This document shows positions 17,768 to 26,372 of a stretch of DNA of 64,000 bases, piece after piece. Position 1 is the stretch's first letter, and each line of letters opens with the position of its first letter. The notes beneath the pieces are model-generated. The model saw nothing but the letters and a program-made list of their open reading frames with translations. It made no database searches and was not told the DNA's origin. The translations under genes were made by a program, and so were the position numbers. Source of the DNA: Lentihominibacter butyricus. GTDB taxonomy: Bacteria > Bacillota > Clostridia > Peptostreptococcales > Anaerovoracaceae. The stretch lies in assembly GCF_025567305.1 (NCBI RefSeq), contig NZ_JAOQJP010000003.1:1-64000 (forward strand), written 5' to 3'.

Positions 17768-18325
17768 TCATTGAAAAGTTATTGACTCTATAAACCCGTC
17801 AAATTCTTTGAAATTCCTCGAATCAGTTGTGCTGTCACTTGTCACCCATTCAAATTTATATATAATCTCATCGTACTCAATATAAATATCTGTATATTCC
17901 AATGCAGACTCTTTGTCATGATATTTGGATATATAGTTATATTCGTATACTATCGCTTTTTGTTTTCCTATTGTCTGTTCTCCTGAGGTTACTTCAGAGT
18001 AATATGATTGATAGTTTCCTTTTTCTGATGCGCTGTCTTCTTCATTTTCTTCAAGATATTTAATATCGCTTTTCATTTCTTCCTTTGTAACCATACATAC
18101 TGTCAAACTACCAAAACCATAATTTCGTTCAAACTCATATTCACCATCTTCGGATTCTTGATCATCTTCATCGTACTCAACTGCACCCCACCCAGCCGGA
18201 ATCATGAATGTAACATCTTTATAAGTATATGACCCATCATCATTAACACTTAATTCATTAGTTCCACATGATACAAATACCATGCATAAAATCAAGCATA
18301 ACCAAAATACTGCAACCTTTTTCAT
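17768..18325 (-). CDS. Putative lipoprotein
   Basis: 185 aa from MKKVAVFWLCL, with AAGGAG upstream. Signal peptide ends in a lipobox-like VFVSCG, predicting an acylated Cys near residue 20. The mature part is acidic (EYDEDDQESEDGEYEFERNYG) and Tyr-rich, with a GSYTYKDVTFMIPAGWG motif like PsbP/DUF-type extracytoplasmic domains. 10 bp after the upstream zinc-ribbon gene; same operon. Confidence 0.65.
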   Translation of the reverse strand: MKKVAVFWLCLILCMVFVSCGTNELSVNDDGSYTYKDVTFMIPAGWGAVEYDEDDQESEDGEYEFERNYGFGSLTVCMVTKEEMKSDIKYLEENEEDSASEKGNYQSYYSEVTSGEQTIGKQKAIVYEYNYISKYHDKESALEYTDIYIEYDEIIYKFEWVTSDSTTDSRNFKEFDGFIESITFQ

Positions 18326-18335
18326 ACTGCACTCC

Positions 18336-19151
18336 TTATTCACTGATAGTTGGAATCATTGTATTGAGCTTTTCATAAAGTTCAGCGACTTCACTATCAA
18401 GGTCGTTGACTTTATCAGTATAACTATTGTATGACCCCTCTGGATCCATTGCTAAATCAGTAAAAGCTTTGTATTTTCCATAGAACTCAACTGCCAAACT
18501 ATAATATTGTGCATATTCTCCAGGAGGATTTTTCAGTTTTTTCATATATTCCTCTACCTTTTTCTGATTGTCTTCTATCACACTGACTGTTTCTATAGTA
18601 GAGTCATCCAAATACAAATTCAGTAAAGCCTCATTAAAGTCTTCTACCCCTTCAACGTATTTTTCCGTTTCTTCATCGGAGTCTTCATATATTGCATCAT
18701 GCCATACGCTCTTAGTAAGATTGCAGAGGTCTTCAGCTTCCGTCGCACCTTGTAGTGCCGTAGTCACAAATGCATTCAGATTCGCAACATATTCAGCTTT
18801 CTGCTGCTTGTCTTTTAAATGTATAACTATTGGAATTGACGCAATAATAGCCAAAACAATTATTGCTGCTATAATCACGATTACTTTTTTATTCATTTTC
18901 TTTTTTAATGGAGGCTGTACGTTTTCTGGCGTTACGAAATCTAAGTTTGTATCTCCTGGCATCGATTCCACCGACTCATTTTCGTGAGGTCCTGAATATC
19001 CAGCTATTTGATAGTTATTATCAGTGACATTATCTATTACGTTTTCTTCCGCTAACATCGCTACATCGCCTACAAAGTCTGTCATTGGCTTACCGCAATC
19101 AGGACAAAAATTTGCATCTGCTTTTTTACCGCATTCGAGACATATTTTCAT
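18336..19151 (-). CDS. Zinc-ribbon protein with one membrane span, unknown
   Basis: 271 aa from MKICLECGKK, with GAGGAG upstream. N-terminal zinc ribbon (Cys 4, 7, 16, 19: CLECGKKADANFCPDCG), an acidic linker, one membrane helix near residues 90-112 (VIVIIAAIIVLAIIASIPIVI) and an extracytoplasmic, Glu-rich, probably helical domain with coiled-coil character (VAELYEKLNTM). A cytoplasmic zinc ribbon joined to an outside helical domain suggests a sensor or scaffold, but this is inference. First gene of the AT-rich operon, divergent from an XRE regulator. Confidence 0.65.
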   Translation of the reverse strand: MKICLECGKKADANFCPDCGKPMTDFVGDVAMLAEENVIDNVTDNNYQIAGYSGPHENESVESMPGDTNLDFVTPENVQPPLKKKMNKKVIVIIAAIIVLAIIASIPIVIHLKDKQQKAEYVANLNAFVTTALQGATEAEDLCNLTKSVWHDAIYEDSDEETEKYVEGVEDFNEALLNLYLDDSTIETVSVIEDNQKKVEEYMKKLKNPPGEYAQYYSLAVEFYGKYKAFTDLAMDPEGSYNSYTDKVNDLDSEVAELYEKLNTMIPTISE

Positions 19152-19179
19152 ATTTCTTCTCCTCATCAATAAAAACTAT

Positions 19180-19259
19180 ATCTAATGTTTACATTATATA
19201 ACGTAACAGTCTATATCTCAATTGATTTTTTCATATAACATCTAATTAATTCATTAGAT
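19180..19259. promoter_or_regulatory. Divergent promoter with ATCTAAT operator-like sites
   Basis: For the minus-strand operon: TTGAGA (-35, 19216-19221), 17-bp spacer, TATAAT (-10, 19193-19198). The heptamer ATCTAAT occurs at 19180-19186, near the expected transcription start, and again at 19240-19246 facing its complement ATTAGAT at 19253-19259, 20 bp before the XRE gene. The paired sites are candidates for binding by the small XRE protein, controlling both directions. Confidence 0.5.
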
Positions 19260-19278
19260 ACTAAGGGGGATAGATACT

Positions 19279-19485
19279 ATGATCAGATTGAATGTATTAG
19301 CTCTTTTAGAAGAAAGAAGCAAGACTAAATACTGGCTCTGGAAGCAACTCGGTATGTCATATCAGAATTTCAATAAAATGGTAAATAATGAAACCAAGTC
19401 AATAAGGTATGATACTATCGAGGCATTATGTGGAATTTTTGAATGTGAGCCTAATGATTTATTCATTGAAGCCGATGATGAATGA
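19279..19485 (+). CDS. Small XRE-family HTH regulator
   Basis: 68 aa, almost only a Cro/CI-type helix-turn-helix (LNVLALLEERSKTKYWLWKQLGMSYQNFNKMVNNETKSIRYDTIEALC), ending in an acidic tail. AGGGGGA upstream. This short standalone type usually binds DNA as a dimer. It is divergent from the zinc-ribbon operon and shares its AT-rich composition; likely local repressor. Confidence 0.8.
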   Translation: MIRLNVLALLEERSKTKYWLWKQLGMSYQNFNKMVNNETKSIRYDTIEALCGIFECEPNDLFIEADDE

Positions 19486-19592
19486 TCATTCTTTCTATTA
19501 CAGTACTTCTAAATGAAACAATTCTTTTCCAATCTGTACTTCTAATAACTTTACCCTGTGACACCTGACCTGATGGCACATTTACGCAGCGA

Positions 19593-19864
19593 TTTCAGCC
19601 ATAAATCCATAATTTACAGAGGTTCTTGGCTGAAAACTGGAAATCACATTTTTCTGATATTAGCGGAGAGTTCGCTTACCAATGGCCAATTGGATTTTTT
19701 CAGCCATACGACATAGAATCGGATATAATTTGGCTGAAAGCTGGAAATGCGAACCAATTAAAAAAGAAAGCACACTGCTGATGCAAAAGATGTTTGTCAA
19801 TAAGTTCCTATAATTTCCTTTTTTCAGCCACAATACCGGACATAACATATACTTTTGGCTGAAA
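19593..19864. repeat. Three hairpins with constant TTTCAGCCA / TGGCTGAAA arms and variable 24-25-nt loops
   Basis: Arms at 19593-19601/19627-19635, 19698-19706/19731-19739 and 19822-19830/19856-19864; loops are 25, 24 and 25 nt and unrelated in sequence. Copies 1 and 2 continue after the right arm with RCTGGAAAT. Copy 2 is nested in an outer pair GTTCGC (19671-19676) / GCGAAC (19750-19755). The 19486-20062 stretch shows no gene; a 78-codon minus frame across the repeats looks spurious. They could be a palindromic repeat family, processed RNA hairpins or protein-binding sites. Confidence 0.7.
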
Positions 19865-20062
19865 CAGCGGCGACAAACTCGACACGCAAGCTCCACAATA
19901 AAATATGCGGGATCACATAAAAGATCTGCGGTCGCATTTCAGACGAAAGCAGCAGCATGCATATCAGGCCGATCAATGCCGTCACCGTTCAATTACCAAT
20001 ATCGCACATTCATATAACCTATATTGCGCTCGTACTGTATTTTAACTATAATTGAATTGCCC

Positions 20063-20178
20063 ATCGACGAACAGATGAAACACCACAAGCATAACCTGAT
20101 ATCTATCTTCGATCGACACACTAATGAAACACCGCAGGCGTAACCTGATGTCGATCTCCGATCGACAATAATATGAAA
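20063..20178. repeat. 49-bp tandem repeat (2.4 copies) running into the dinB ribosome site
   Basis: Units start at 20063, 20112 and 20161, each with ATCGAC; the first two share ATGAAACACCRCARGCRTAA and CCTGATRTCKATCTYCG. The third is partial and its ATGAAA lies directly before the GGAGG of dinB. Several differences between copies 1 and 2 are A-to-G and three are spaced by 3 bp. Origin (slippage, regulatory array) unknown. Confidence 0.75.
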
Positions 20179-20187
20179 GGAGGATTT

Positions 20188-21432
20188 ATGGACAGAGTCA
20201 TACTGCACTGCGATATGAACGGGTTTTACGCATCTGTCGAGCTGCTCGACTACCCGCAGCTCAAAGACAAACCGATGGCTGTATGCGGCAATCCGGATGA
20301 CCGCCACGGCATCATACTTGCGAAAAATGAGATCGCCAAAAAATATGGTGTAGTCACTGCTGAGACCCTGTGGCAGGCCAGAAAAAAATGTCCCGGCCTT
20401 CAGGTCGTACCTCCGCATCACCACAAATACAGACATTACAGCAAACTGATAAACCAGATATATCTGCGCTACACTGACATGGTCGAACCGTTCAGCGTAG
20501 ACGAATCCTGGCTAGACGTGACCGGGAGCACGAAGCTTTTCGGCACCGGCTCACAGATCGCCGATGAGATCAGACAGACAGTGAAGAAGGAGCTCGGGCT
20601 CACGCTTTCAGCCGGGGTATCATTCAACAAGATCTTCGCTAAAATGGGCAGCGACTACAAAAAACCTGATGCCACCACTGTGATAACACGGGAGAATTTC
20701 AAGCTGCTGCTCTGGCCGATGAACGTCAGGTCCATGTTTTTCGTAGGAAAAGCGACCGCAGGCAAGCTTCACGACTACGGCATCAAAACGATCGGGGAGC
20801 TTGCGAACTCAGACCGCAATATGATAAAAAAAATGCTCGGCAAACAGGGCGGACTGATACACGACTATGCCAACGGGCTCGACACTACTCCGGTCCTGCG
20901 ATACGACCATCTCGAAAAAATAAAATCCGTAGGCAATGGCACTACGTTCCGCCGGAATCTCCAGGGTTTTGACGATATAAAGATCGGAGTGATAGGACTC
21001 GCCGATACGGTCGCCAGCCGTCTGCGCAAGCACAAGCTGAAAGCTTTCGGAGTCAAGGTCGATATCAAAGATCCGGCACTGAAAGTCATATCCAGGCAGC
21101 AGCAGCTCGACAATCCGACAAATCTGACCGAAGTCATCACCGAAACAGCGCTATCGATAATCAGAAAATCCTGGTCGATGCGCGATCCTATCCGGATGCT
21201 CACGATCACTGCGATAAACCTTTGCGATGAAAACCAGGCGCAGCAGCTTTCACTGTTTTCCGATGAAAACATCAGCATCGAAAAAGGAGAAAAAGTCGAA
21301 CGTGCGATGGACAGCATCAGACAGAAATTCGGTTCGGGAGCGATCAGCTTCGGATCCGTGCTCAATAACGACATCGGCCTCGACACCGGTACTCTTCCCG
21401 GATCGGAAGATCCCGGCGATGACAACAGCTAA
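20188..21432 (+). CDS. dinB: DNA polymerase IV (Y family)
   Basis: Error-prone translesion polymerase. 414 aa from MDRVILHCDMNGF, with AAAGGAGG 5-6 nt upstream; five further codons upstream are open. Palm motifs: CDMNGFYASVE (first metal Asp) and FSVDESWLDVT (catalytic DE); little finger with FGVKVDIK. The late QAQQLSLF is a beta-clamp-binding motif. No LexA box is recognised upstream; instead the 49-bp tandem repeat fills the promoter region. The acidic C-terminus (DPGDDNS) is not conserved. Confidence 0.93.
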   Translation: MDRVILHCDMNGFYASVELLDYPQLKDKPMAVCGNPDDRHGIILAKNEIAKKYGVVTAETLWQARKKCPGLQVVPPHHHKYRHYSKLINQIYLRYTDMVEPFSVDESWLDVTGSTKLFGTGSQIADEIRQTVKKELGLTLSAGVSFNKIFAKMGSDYKKPDATTVITRENFKLLLWPMNVRSMFFVGKATAGKLHDYGIKTIGELANSDRNMIKKMLGKQGGLIHDYANGLDTTPVLRYDHLEKIKSVGNGTTFRRNLQGFDDIKIGVIGLADTVASRLRKHKLKAFGVKVDIKDPALKVISRQQQLDNPTNLTEVITETALSIIRKSWSMRDPIRMLTITAINLCDENQAQQLSLFSDENISIEKGEKVERAMDSIRQKFGSGAISFGSVLNNDIGLDTGTLPGSEDPGDDNS

Positions 21433-21513
21433 AGACAGTAACAACTAAAGATGACAATGAGAACAAAAGTGGCTTCGCCACATATTTTCATATGAAACTC
21501 TTGTTGATATTCC

Positions 21514-21537
21514 GGAAATATCGAAAGCGATATTTCC
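21514..21537. repeat. Perfect 10-bp hairpin GGAAATATCG / CGATATTTCC
   Basis: Inverted arms at 21514-21523 and 21528-21537 around AAAG, between convergent dinB and pfkA. No T-run on either side, so it is not a standard terminator; it may be a decay-protecting hairpin. Confidence 0.5.
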
Positions 21538-21549
21538 TACATAATGAAA

Positions 21550-21605
21550 AATACCTGAGATCAGCCTCGCGCACCACACGCACACCGCCGTCTCAGGTCT
21601 TTATT
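21550..21605. terminator. Bidirectional terminator between dinB and pfkA
   Basis: ACCTGAGA (21553-21560) pairs with TCTCAGGT (21591-21598) across a 30-nt loop. On the minus strand it is followed by ATTTTTCATT (end of pfkA), on the plus strand by CTTTATTTATCC (end of dinB). The long loop lowers confidence. Confidence 0.45.
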
Positions 21606-21684
21606 TATCCTTTTGTACTTTCCTTTTATATACACCGGCCGCATTGCTCTGCATGCCTGCGCCTCAGCTCCCGATGCAGCAGCG

Positions 21685-22644
21685 CTATGACAGGATCTCG
21701 GCTATCTCATACAGATCTTTTCTGAATTCCTTTTTCATCTCGAGTGCATCAGCCAGATCGACTGCCGTGATCTCATTATTTATTATGCCTATCGCTTTAC
21801 TTCGCTCATCATCGTACAAAAGCTTCACGGCTTTGCTTGCCATGACGCTCGCGAGCATCCTGTCGCGACCCGTAGGCGTGCCGCCTCTCTGGATATATCC
21901 CGGCACTACCGAACGTACCTCTCTGCCCGTGCGCTCCTCTATTATCTCCGCGAGCTGCTGTACGCTCATATCGACACCTTCCGCTTTCATTATTATGCTG
22001 TGCAGCTTTCCTGACTGCTGCCCGCGCAGCACCCTGCGGCACACCATGTTTATATCGGTCTCCATCTCCGGAACAAGTATCACATCAGCGCCGCCGGCAA
22101 GCCCTGCATGAAGCGCGATATCACCGCAGTGACGCCCCATGACTTCTACTATAGTGGTCCGCTCGTGAGCAGACGCCGTATCTCTGAGATTTGATATCAT
22201 AGACAGCACGGTGTTAACCGCTGTATCAAAGCCTATCGTATAGTCTGTACAGCCGAGGTCGTTATCTATCGTTCCCGGGATCCCCATCACAGTCACACCG
22301 AGTCTGTCGAGCTCCAGACCGCCGCGGAAAGATCCGTCACCGCCTACGACGATCAGTCCCTCTATGCCGAAAGTCTGCAGCATGTCCACAGCGTGTTTCT
22401 GCCATTTAGCTTCCCTGAAGCGTTCGCTTCTCGCCGTCCTGAGTATAGTACCGCCTCTCTGCAGTATATCTCCGACGGAATGCCATTCCATCTTCCTGAT
22501 CTCTCCGTCAAGCAGACCCTCATATCCGCGTTCGATCCCGAATACTTCCATTCCCATCGAAAGTCCAGTCCTGACAGCCGCTCTGACTGCAGCATTCATT
22601 CCCGGCGCATCTCCACCGCTGGTAAGTATCGCTATTTTCTTCAT
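21685..22644 (-). CDS. pfkA: ATP-dependent 6-phosphofructokinase
   Basis: 319 aa, normal bacterial length. Phosphorylates fructose 6-phosphate with ATP, the committed step of glycolysis. Motifs: TSGGDAPGMNAAVRA (ATP), VVGGDGSFRG, PGTIDNDL (catalytic Asp), GFDTAVN and MGRHCGDIALHAGLAGGAD. The GGDGS glycine supports ATP rather than PPi use. 18 bp after dnaE, likely co-transcribed, a pairing seen in many Firmicutes. Confidence 0.97.
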   Translation of the reverse strand: MKKIAILTSGGDAPGMNAAVRAAVRTGLSMGMEVFGIERGYEGLLDGEIRKMEWHSVGDILQRGGTILRTARSERFREAKWQKHAVDMLQTFGIEGLIVVGGDGSFRGGLELDRLGVTVMGIPGTIDNDLGCTDYTIGFDTAVNTVLSMISNLRDTASAHERTTIVEVMGRHCGDIALHAGLAGGADVILVPEMETDINMVCRRVLRGQQSGKLHSIIMKAEGVDMSVQQLAEIIEERTGREVRSVVPGYIQRGGTPTGRDRMLASVMASKAVKLLYDDERSKAIGIINNEITAVDLADALEMKKEFRKDLYEIAEILS

Positions 22645-22662
22645 ATCTCATTCCTCCATTTT

Positions 22663-25600
22663 TCAGCCCTTGTAGTTCTCTTCCCCCACTATATCTGTTA
22701 CAGCTTTCCTGAAATCCATATCAGGATCGACCCAAAGATCACGCTCCGTCCTGAACGAGCCGCCGGTCGGCATATACACGATCGCCTGATAACCTCCACG
22801 ATGAGCAGTCATTATGTCCTTTATGCGGTTCAGCATTTCCGACGTATTGCCTGCCGGAAGCTTTATCTTCACCAGTCCCTCAGGCTCATCACCGCTACCT
22901 GCCGCTGCCGCCTGCCTTGAACTGTGTCTGCTGCCGTTCTGACCGCCGCCTGCGCCGGATCCGTCCGCACCCTCATCTGCAGCCAGCTCACCCAGCGCGC
23001 GTATGTCAGTTATCCTGTTAGCCAGCAGCTTCGGCACTTCACCTTCCTTGAAGTTGATCGTGCCTGCCACCGATATGATCGAGTCCTCAGCGGTAAGCGC
23101 ACCGTACCTCTCGTAAACGTTCGGGAACACCACCACTTCTACCGTGCCGTACAGATCCTCCATATCCACGAATGCCATCATCTTACTGTTCTTCGTTATC
23201 AGTGTCTTCCTGCCCGTCACGATCCCCGCCATCACCGCGCTCATACCGTCGGTGATGAAGCTGTGCGTCTCGCCGCTCTCCTCGCTTTCAAGCACTTCCG
23301 CGAGATCCTGCGAAGTCACTGTTACCGACCTTTCTATCATATCGCGATACTCTGTGAGCGGGTGATCCGTTATGTAAACGCCCAGCATTTCCTTTTCCTG
23401 CGCTATGAGGACGTCTTTTTCGAAATTCTTCACGTCAGGAAGTCTCTTGACATCCTGACTCTCTTCCATGGTTTCCGCGTTCAGCTGGAAAAGCGACAGC
23501 TGTCCCTCGAGCACGTTCTTCGCATTCGACTGAGCCGACTCTATCAGACTTTCGAATATTCCCATATGAGCTGCCCTGTTTTCACTGAAACAGTCGAGCG
23601 CGCCGGCCTTTATCAGACTCTCAACAGCCTTCTTGTTTATCCTGTGTATATCCAGGTCATCTATGAACTGGAATATGTCCTTAGGAAGACCCTTTGCCTC
23701 TCGCGCCTCTATGATCGCATCGGCAGGCCCTTCGCCCACATTTTTCACGCCTAGAAGTCCGAATCTTATCTTACCGTCCGATACAGTGAACTTCTTACCG
23801 CTTTCGTTTACATCAGGAGGCAGCACCTCTATGCCCATATCCACGCAGTTCCTTATATACTTCGCCGTTGAATCCGCGTCGCCCATTACACTGGTCAGCA
23901 GCGCCGCCATGAATTCCACCGGATAATGCACTTTCAGATAGCCCGTTTCATACGCGAGCACGGCATATGCAGCCGCATGTGACTTGTTGAACGCATACTC
24001 TGCGAAGCTGACCATCTGGTTGAATATCTCCTCGGCCGCCTCTTCCGGCACACCGTTGCGCACACATCCCGCGATCTCGACAGTCCCGTCGTCTGCAGTC
24101 TTTCCATGGATGAAATATTCCTTCTCCTCGAGCATCACATCCATCTTCTTCTTGCTCATCGCACGGCGCACCAGATCCGAACGGCCGTATGAGTATCCGC
24201 CCAGGTCACGCACTATCCTCATTACCTGCTCCTGGTAAACCAGGCATCCGTACGTTACGGAAAGTATCGGTTCGAGGCTCTCGTGGATGTATTCGATGCT
24301 CTCAGGGTGTTTCTTGTTGTCTATATATGTAGGGATCGACGACATCGGGCCCGGCCTGTAGAGCGAGATCCCTGCGACGACATCTTCGAAGCAGTCCGGT
24401 CTGAGGTTTTTCATGAACTGCGTCATGCCTCCGCTTTCCAGCTGGAAGATCCCCTGTGTGTTTCCTTTGGAAATCATGTCATAGACAGCAGGATCATCGT
24501 AGTCCATCGAAGCGAAATCTATCTTCACTCCGTGGTTTTCCTCGATCATCTCCAGCGCGTCCCGTATTATCGTCAGGTTCCTGAGCCCCAGGAAGTCCAT
24601 CTTGAGCAGTCCCAGCTCCTCTATCGTCGTCATGTTGAACTGCGTGGAAAGGCCTTTATCCGCAAGGTAAAGCGGCACGTATTCGTCGATGCTCTCCTTT
24701 GAGATCACCACGCCGGCAGCATGCGTCGATGCGTGGCGCGGCATTCCCTCGATAGCTCTCGCCATGTCTATTACCTTGCGCGTCGTTTCCTCCGACTCGT
24801 ACTTGGCCTTCAGCTCCGGACTCGTTTCGAGAGCCTTGTCTATCGTCATCTTCAGCGCGAACGGTATCGCCTTCGCGATCGCATCCGTCTCAGGATAGCT
24901 GACATTCAGCACCCTTCCTACATCGCGCACGGCCTGCTTCGCTTTCATCGTTCCGAATGTTATAATCTGCGACACCTTGTCTTCACCGTATTTCTCGATA
25001 ACGTAATCTATGACCTCGCCCCGTCTCTCGTAGCAGAAGTCTATATCTATATCAGGCATGCTGACTCTTTCCGGATTGAGGAACCTCTCGAAGATCAGGT
25101 CGTACTTGATCGGGTCTATATCCGTTATCCTGAGCGTGTATGCCACGATGCTGCCCGCTGCCGAGCCTCTGCCGGGTCCGACCATTATGCCCTTGTTCTT
25201 CGCGTAGTTTATGAAATCCCAGACTATCAGGAAGTATTCCACGTATCCCATGTTTTCTATCGTGGAAAGCTCATAGTCGAGCCTTGCATGCAGTTCCGCC
25301 ATCTTCTCGCTGTCTGCAGCCTTATATCTCTGCTGCAGCCCCTCTTCGCATAGTTTTCTGAGATACTCTCTGTTCGTCATGCCGTCCGGGGCGCTGAAAT
25401 CAGGCAGGTGCAGCTCGCCGAACCTGAATGTCACGTCGCAGCGTTCTGCGATCGCCGCCGTATTGTCACATGCTTCCGGTATGTTTGCAAATATCCTGCG
25501 CATCTCATCTTCGGACTTGAGATAGAACTGGTCGTTCGGGAATCTCATCCTGTTGTCTTCATCGATCGTCGATGCCGTCTGTATGCACATCAGGACGTCC

Positions 25601-26250
25601 TGCGCCACTGCATCTTCCTGTCTGACATAGTGCACGTCGTTCGTGGCGACAAACGGTATGCCTGTCTCCTCGTGCAGCCTTTTCATATCGGGAAGTATGC
25701 GCATTTCCTCTTCGAGTCCCTGATCCTGCAGCTCAAGGAAAAAACTGTTTTCCCCGAATATCTCACGCATCTCGAGAGCTTCTTTCTTTGCGCCGGCATA
25801 GTCCCTGTTGAGCAGCCTGTGCTGCACCTCTCCGGCAAGGCACGCGGACAGCGCGATCAGACCTTCGCTATACTGCCGCAGTACATTCTTGTCTATCCTC
25901 GGCTTGTAGTAAAAGCCGTGGCGGTAACCCTCCGACACGATTTTCATCAGGTTCTTGTAGCCTGTATCGTTTTCTGCCAGCAGCACGAGATGCCCCATAT
26001 GCTTGTCCTTTTCGGAGTCCTTGTCGAAAAGCGTTCTGGCAGCAGTGTATACTTCACACCCTATTATAGGTTTTATCCCCTGTTTCAGGCATTCTCTGTA
26101 AAAGTCTATCACGCCGAACATCACACCGTGATCGGTTATCGCAAGCGATGTCATTCCAAGCTCTCTGGCATGTGACACCAGGTCATCTATCCTTGAGGCG
26201 CCGTCTAAAAGGCTGTATTCTGTATGTACATGAAGATGTGTAAAAGCCAT
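22663..26250 (-). CDS. dnaE: DNA polymerase III alpha subunit, DnaE type
   Basis: 1195 aa. Replicative polymerase; in Firmicutes with PolC, DnaE extends primers on the lagging strand. N-terminal PHP domain (HLHVHTEYSLLDGASR, ITDHGVMFG), polymerase core with GRGSAAGSIVAY and PDIDIDFCYERR (catalytic Asps), HhH and OB-fold (VMAGIVTGRKTLITKNSKMMAFVDMED). Between the OB-fold and the last ~72 residues is a 34-residue Gly/Ser/Gln-rich insert (about 1090-1123). Divergent from the L,D-transpeptidase across 122 bp. Confidence 0.97.
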   Translation of the reverse strand: MAFTHLHVHTEYSLLDGASRIDDLVSHARELGMTSLAITDHGVMFGVIDFYRECLKQGIKPIIGCEVYTAARTLFDKDSEKDKHMGHLVLLAENDTGYKNLMKIVSEGYRHGFYYKPRIDKNVLRQYSEGLIALSACLAGEVQHRLLNRDYAGAKKEALEMREIFGENSFFLELQDQGLEEEMRILPDMKRLHEETGIPFVATNDVHYVRQEDAVAQDVLMCIQTASTIDEDNRMRFPNDQFYLKSEDEMRRIFANIPEACDNTAAIAERCDVTFRFGELHLPDFSAPDGMTNREYLRKLCEEGLQQRYKAADSEKMAELHARLDYELSTIENMGYVEYFLIVWDFINYAKNKGIMVGPGRGSAAGSIVAYTLRITDIDPIKYDLIFERFLNPERVSMPDIDIDFCYERRGEVIDYVIEKYGEDKVSQIITFGTMKAKQAVRDVGRVLNVSYPETDAIAKAIPFALKMTIDKALETSPELKAKYESEETTRKVIDMARAIEGMPRHASTHAAGVVISKESIDEYVPLYLADKGLSTQFNMTTIEELGLLKMDFLGLRNLTIIRDALEMIEENHGVKIDFASMDYDDPAVYDMISKGNTQGIFQLESGGMTQFMKNLRPDCFEDVVAGISLYRPGPMSSIPTYIDNKKHPESIEYIHESLEPILSVTYGCLVYQEQVMRIVRDLGGYSYGRSDLVRRAMSKKKMDVMLEEKEYFIHGKTADDGTVEIAGCVRNGVPEEAAEEIFNQMVSFAEYAFNKSHAAAYAVLAYETGYLKVHYPVEFMAALLTSVMGDADSTAKYIRNCVDMGIEVLPPDVNESGKKFTVSDGKIRFGLLGVKNVGEGPADAIIEAREAKGLPKDIFQFIDDLDIHRINKKAVESLIKAGALDCFSENRAAHMGIFESLIESAQSNAKNVLEGQLSLFQLNAETMEESQDVKRLPDVKNFEKDVLIAQEKEMLGVYITDHPLTEYRDMIERSVTVTSQDLAEVLESEESGETHSFITDGMSAVMAGIVTGRKTLITKNSKMMAFVDMEDLYGTVEVVVFPNVYERYGALTAEDSIISVAGTINFKEGEVPKLLANRITDIRALGELAADEGADGSGAGGGQNGSRHSSRQAAAAGSGDEPEGLVKIKLPAGNTSEMLNRIKDIMTAHRGGYQAIVYMPTGGSFRTERDLWVDPDMDFRKAVTDIVGEENYKG

Positions 26251-26372
26251 ATTTTACCTCGCAAATCCAAAAGAACAAATTATATTGCTATTTTACCACA
26301 AAAATGTATTTTTTCCCTTTAAAACTTATATTAAATAGAGTAAAATGAAAAAGGTTTGATTAAGGAGAAGAT

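Noticed and set aside
19593..19864. CRISPR array or integron attC cluster
   Set aside because: Repeats are only 9-nt arms at irregular 105/124-bp spacing, with no cas genes, integrase or cassettes nearby.
19989..20187. LexA/SOS box before dinB
   Set aside because: GAAC occurs at 20068-20074 but without a facing GTTC at the right spacing; no convincing SOS box found.
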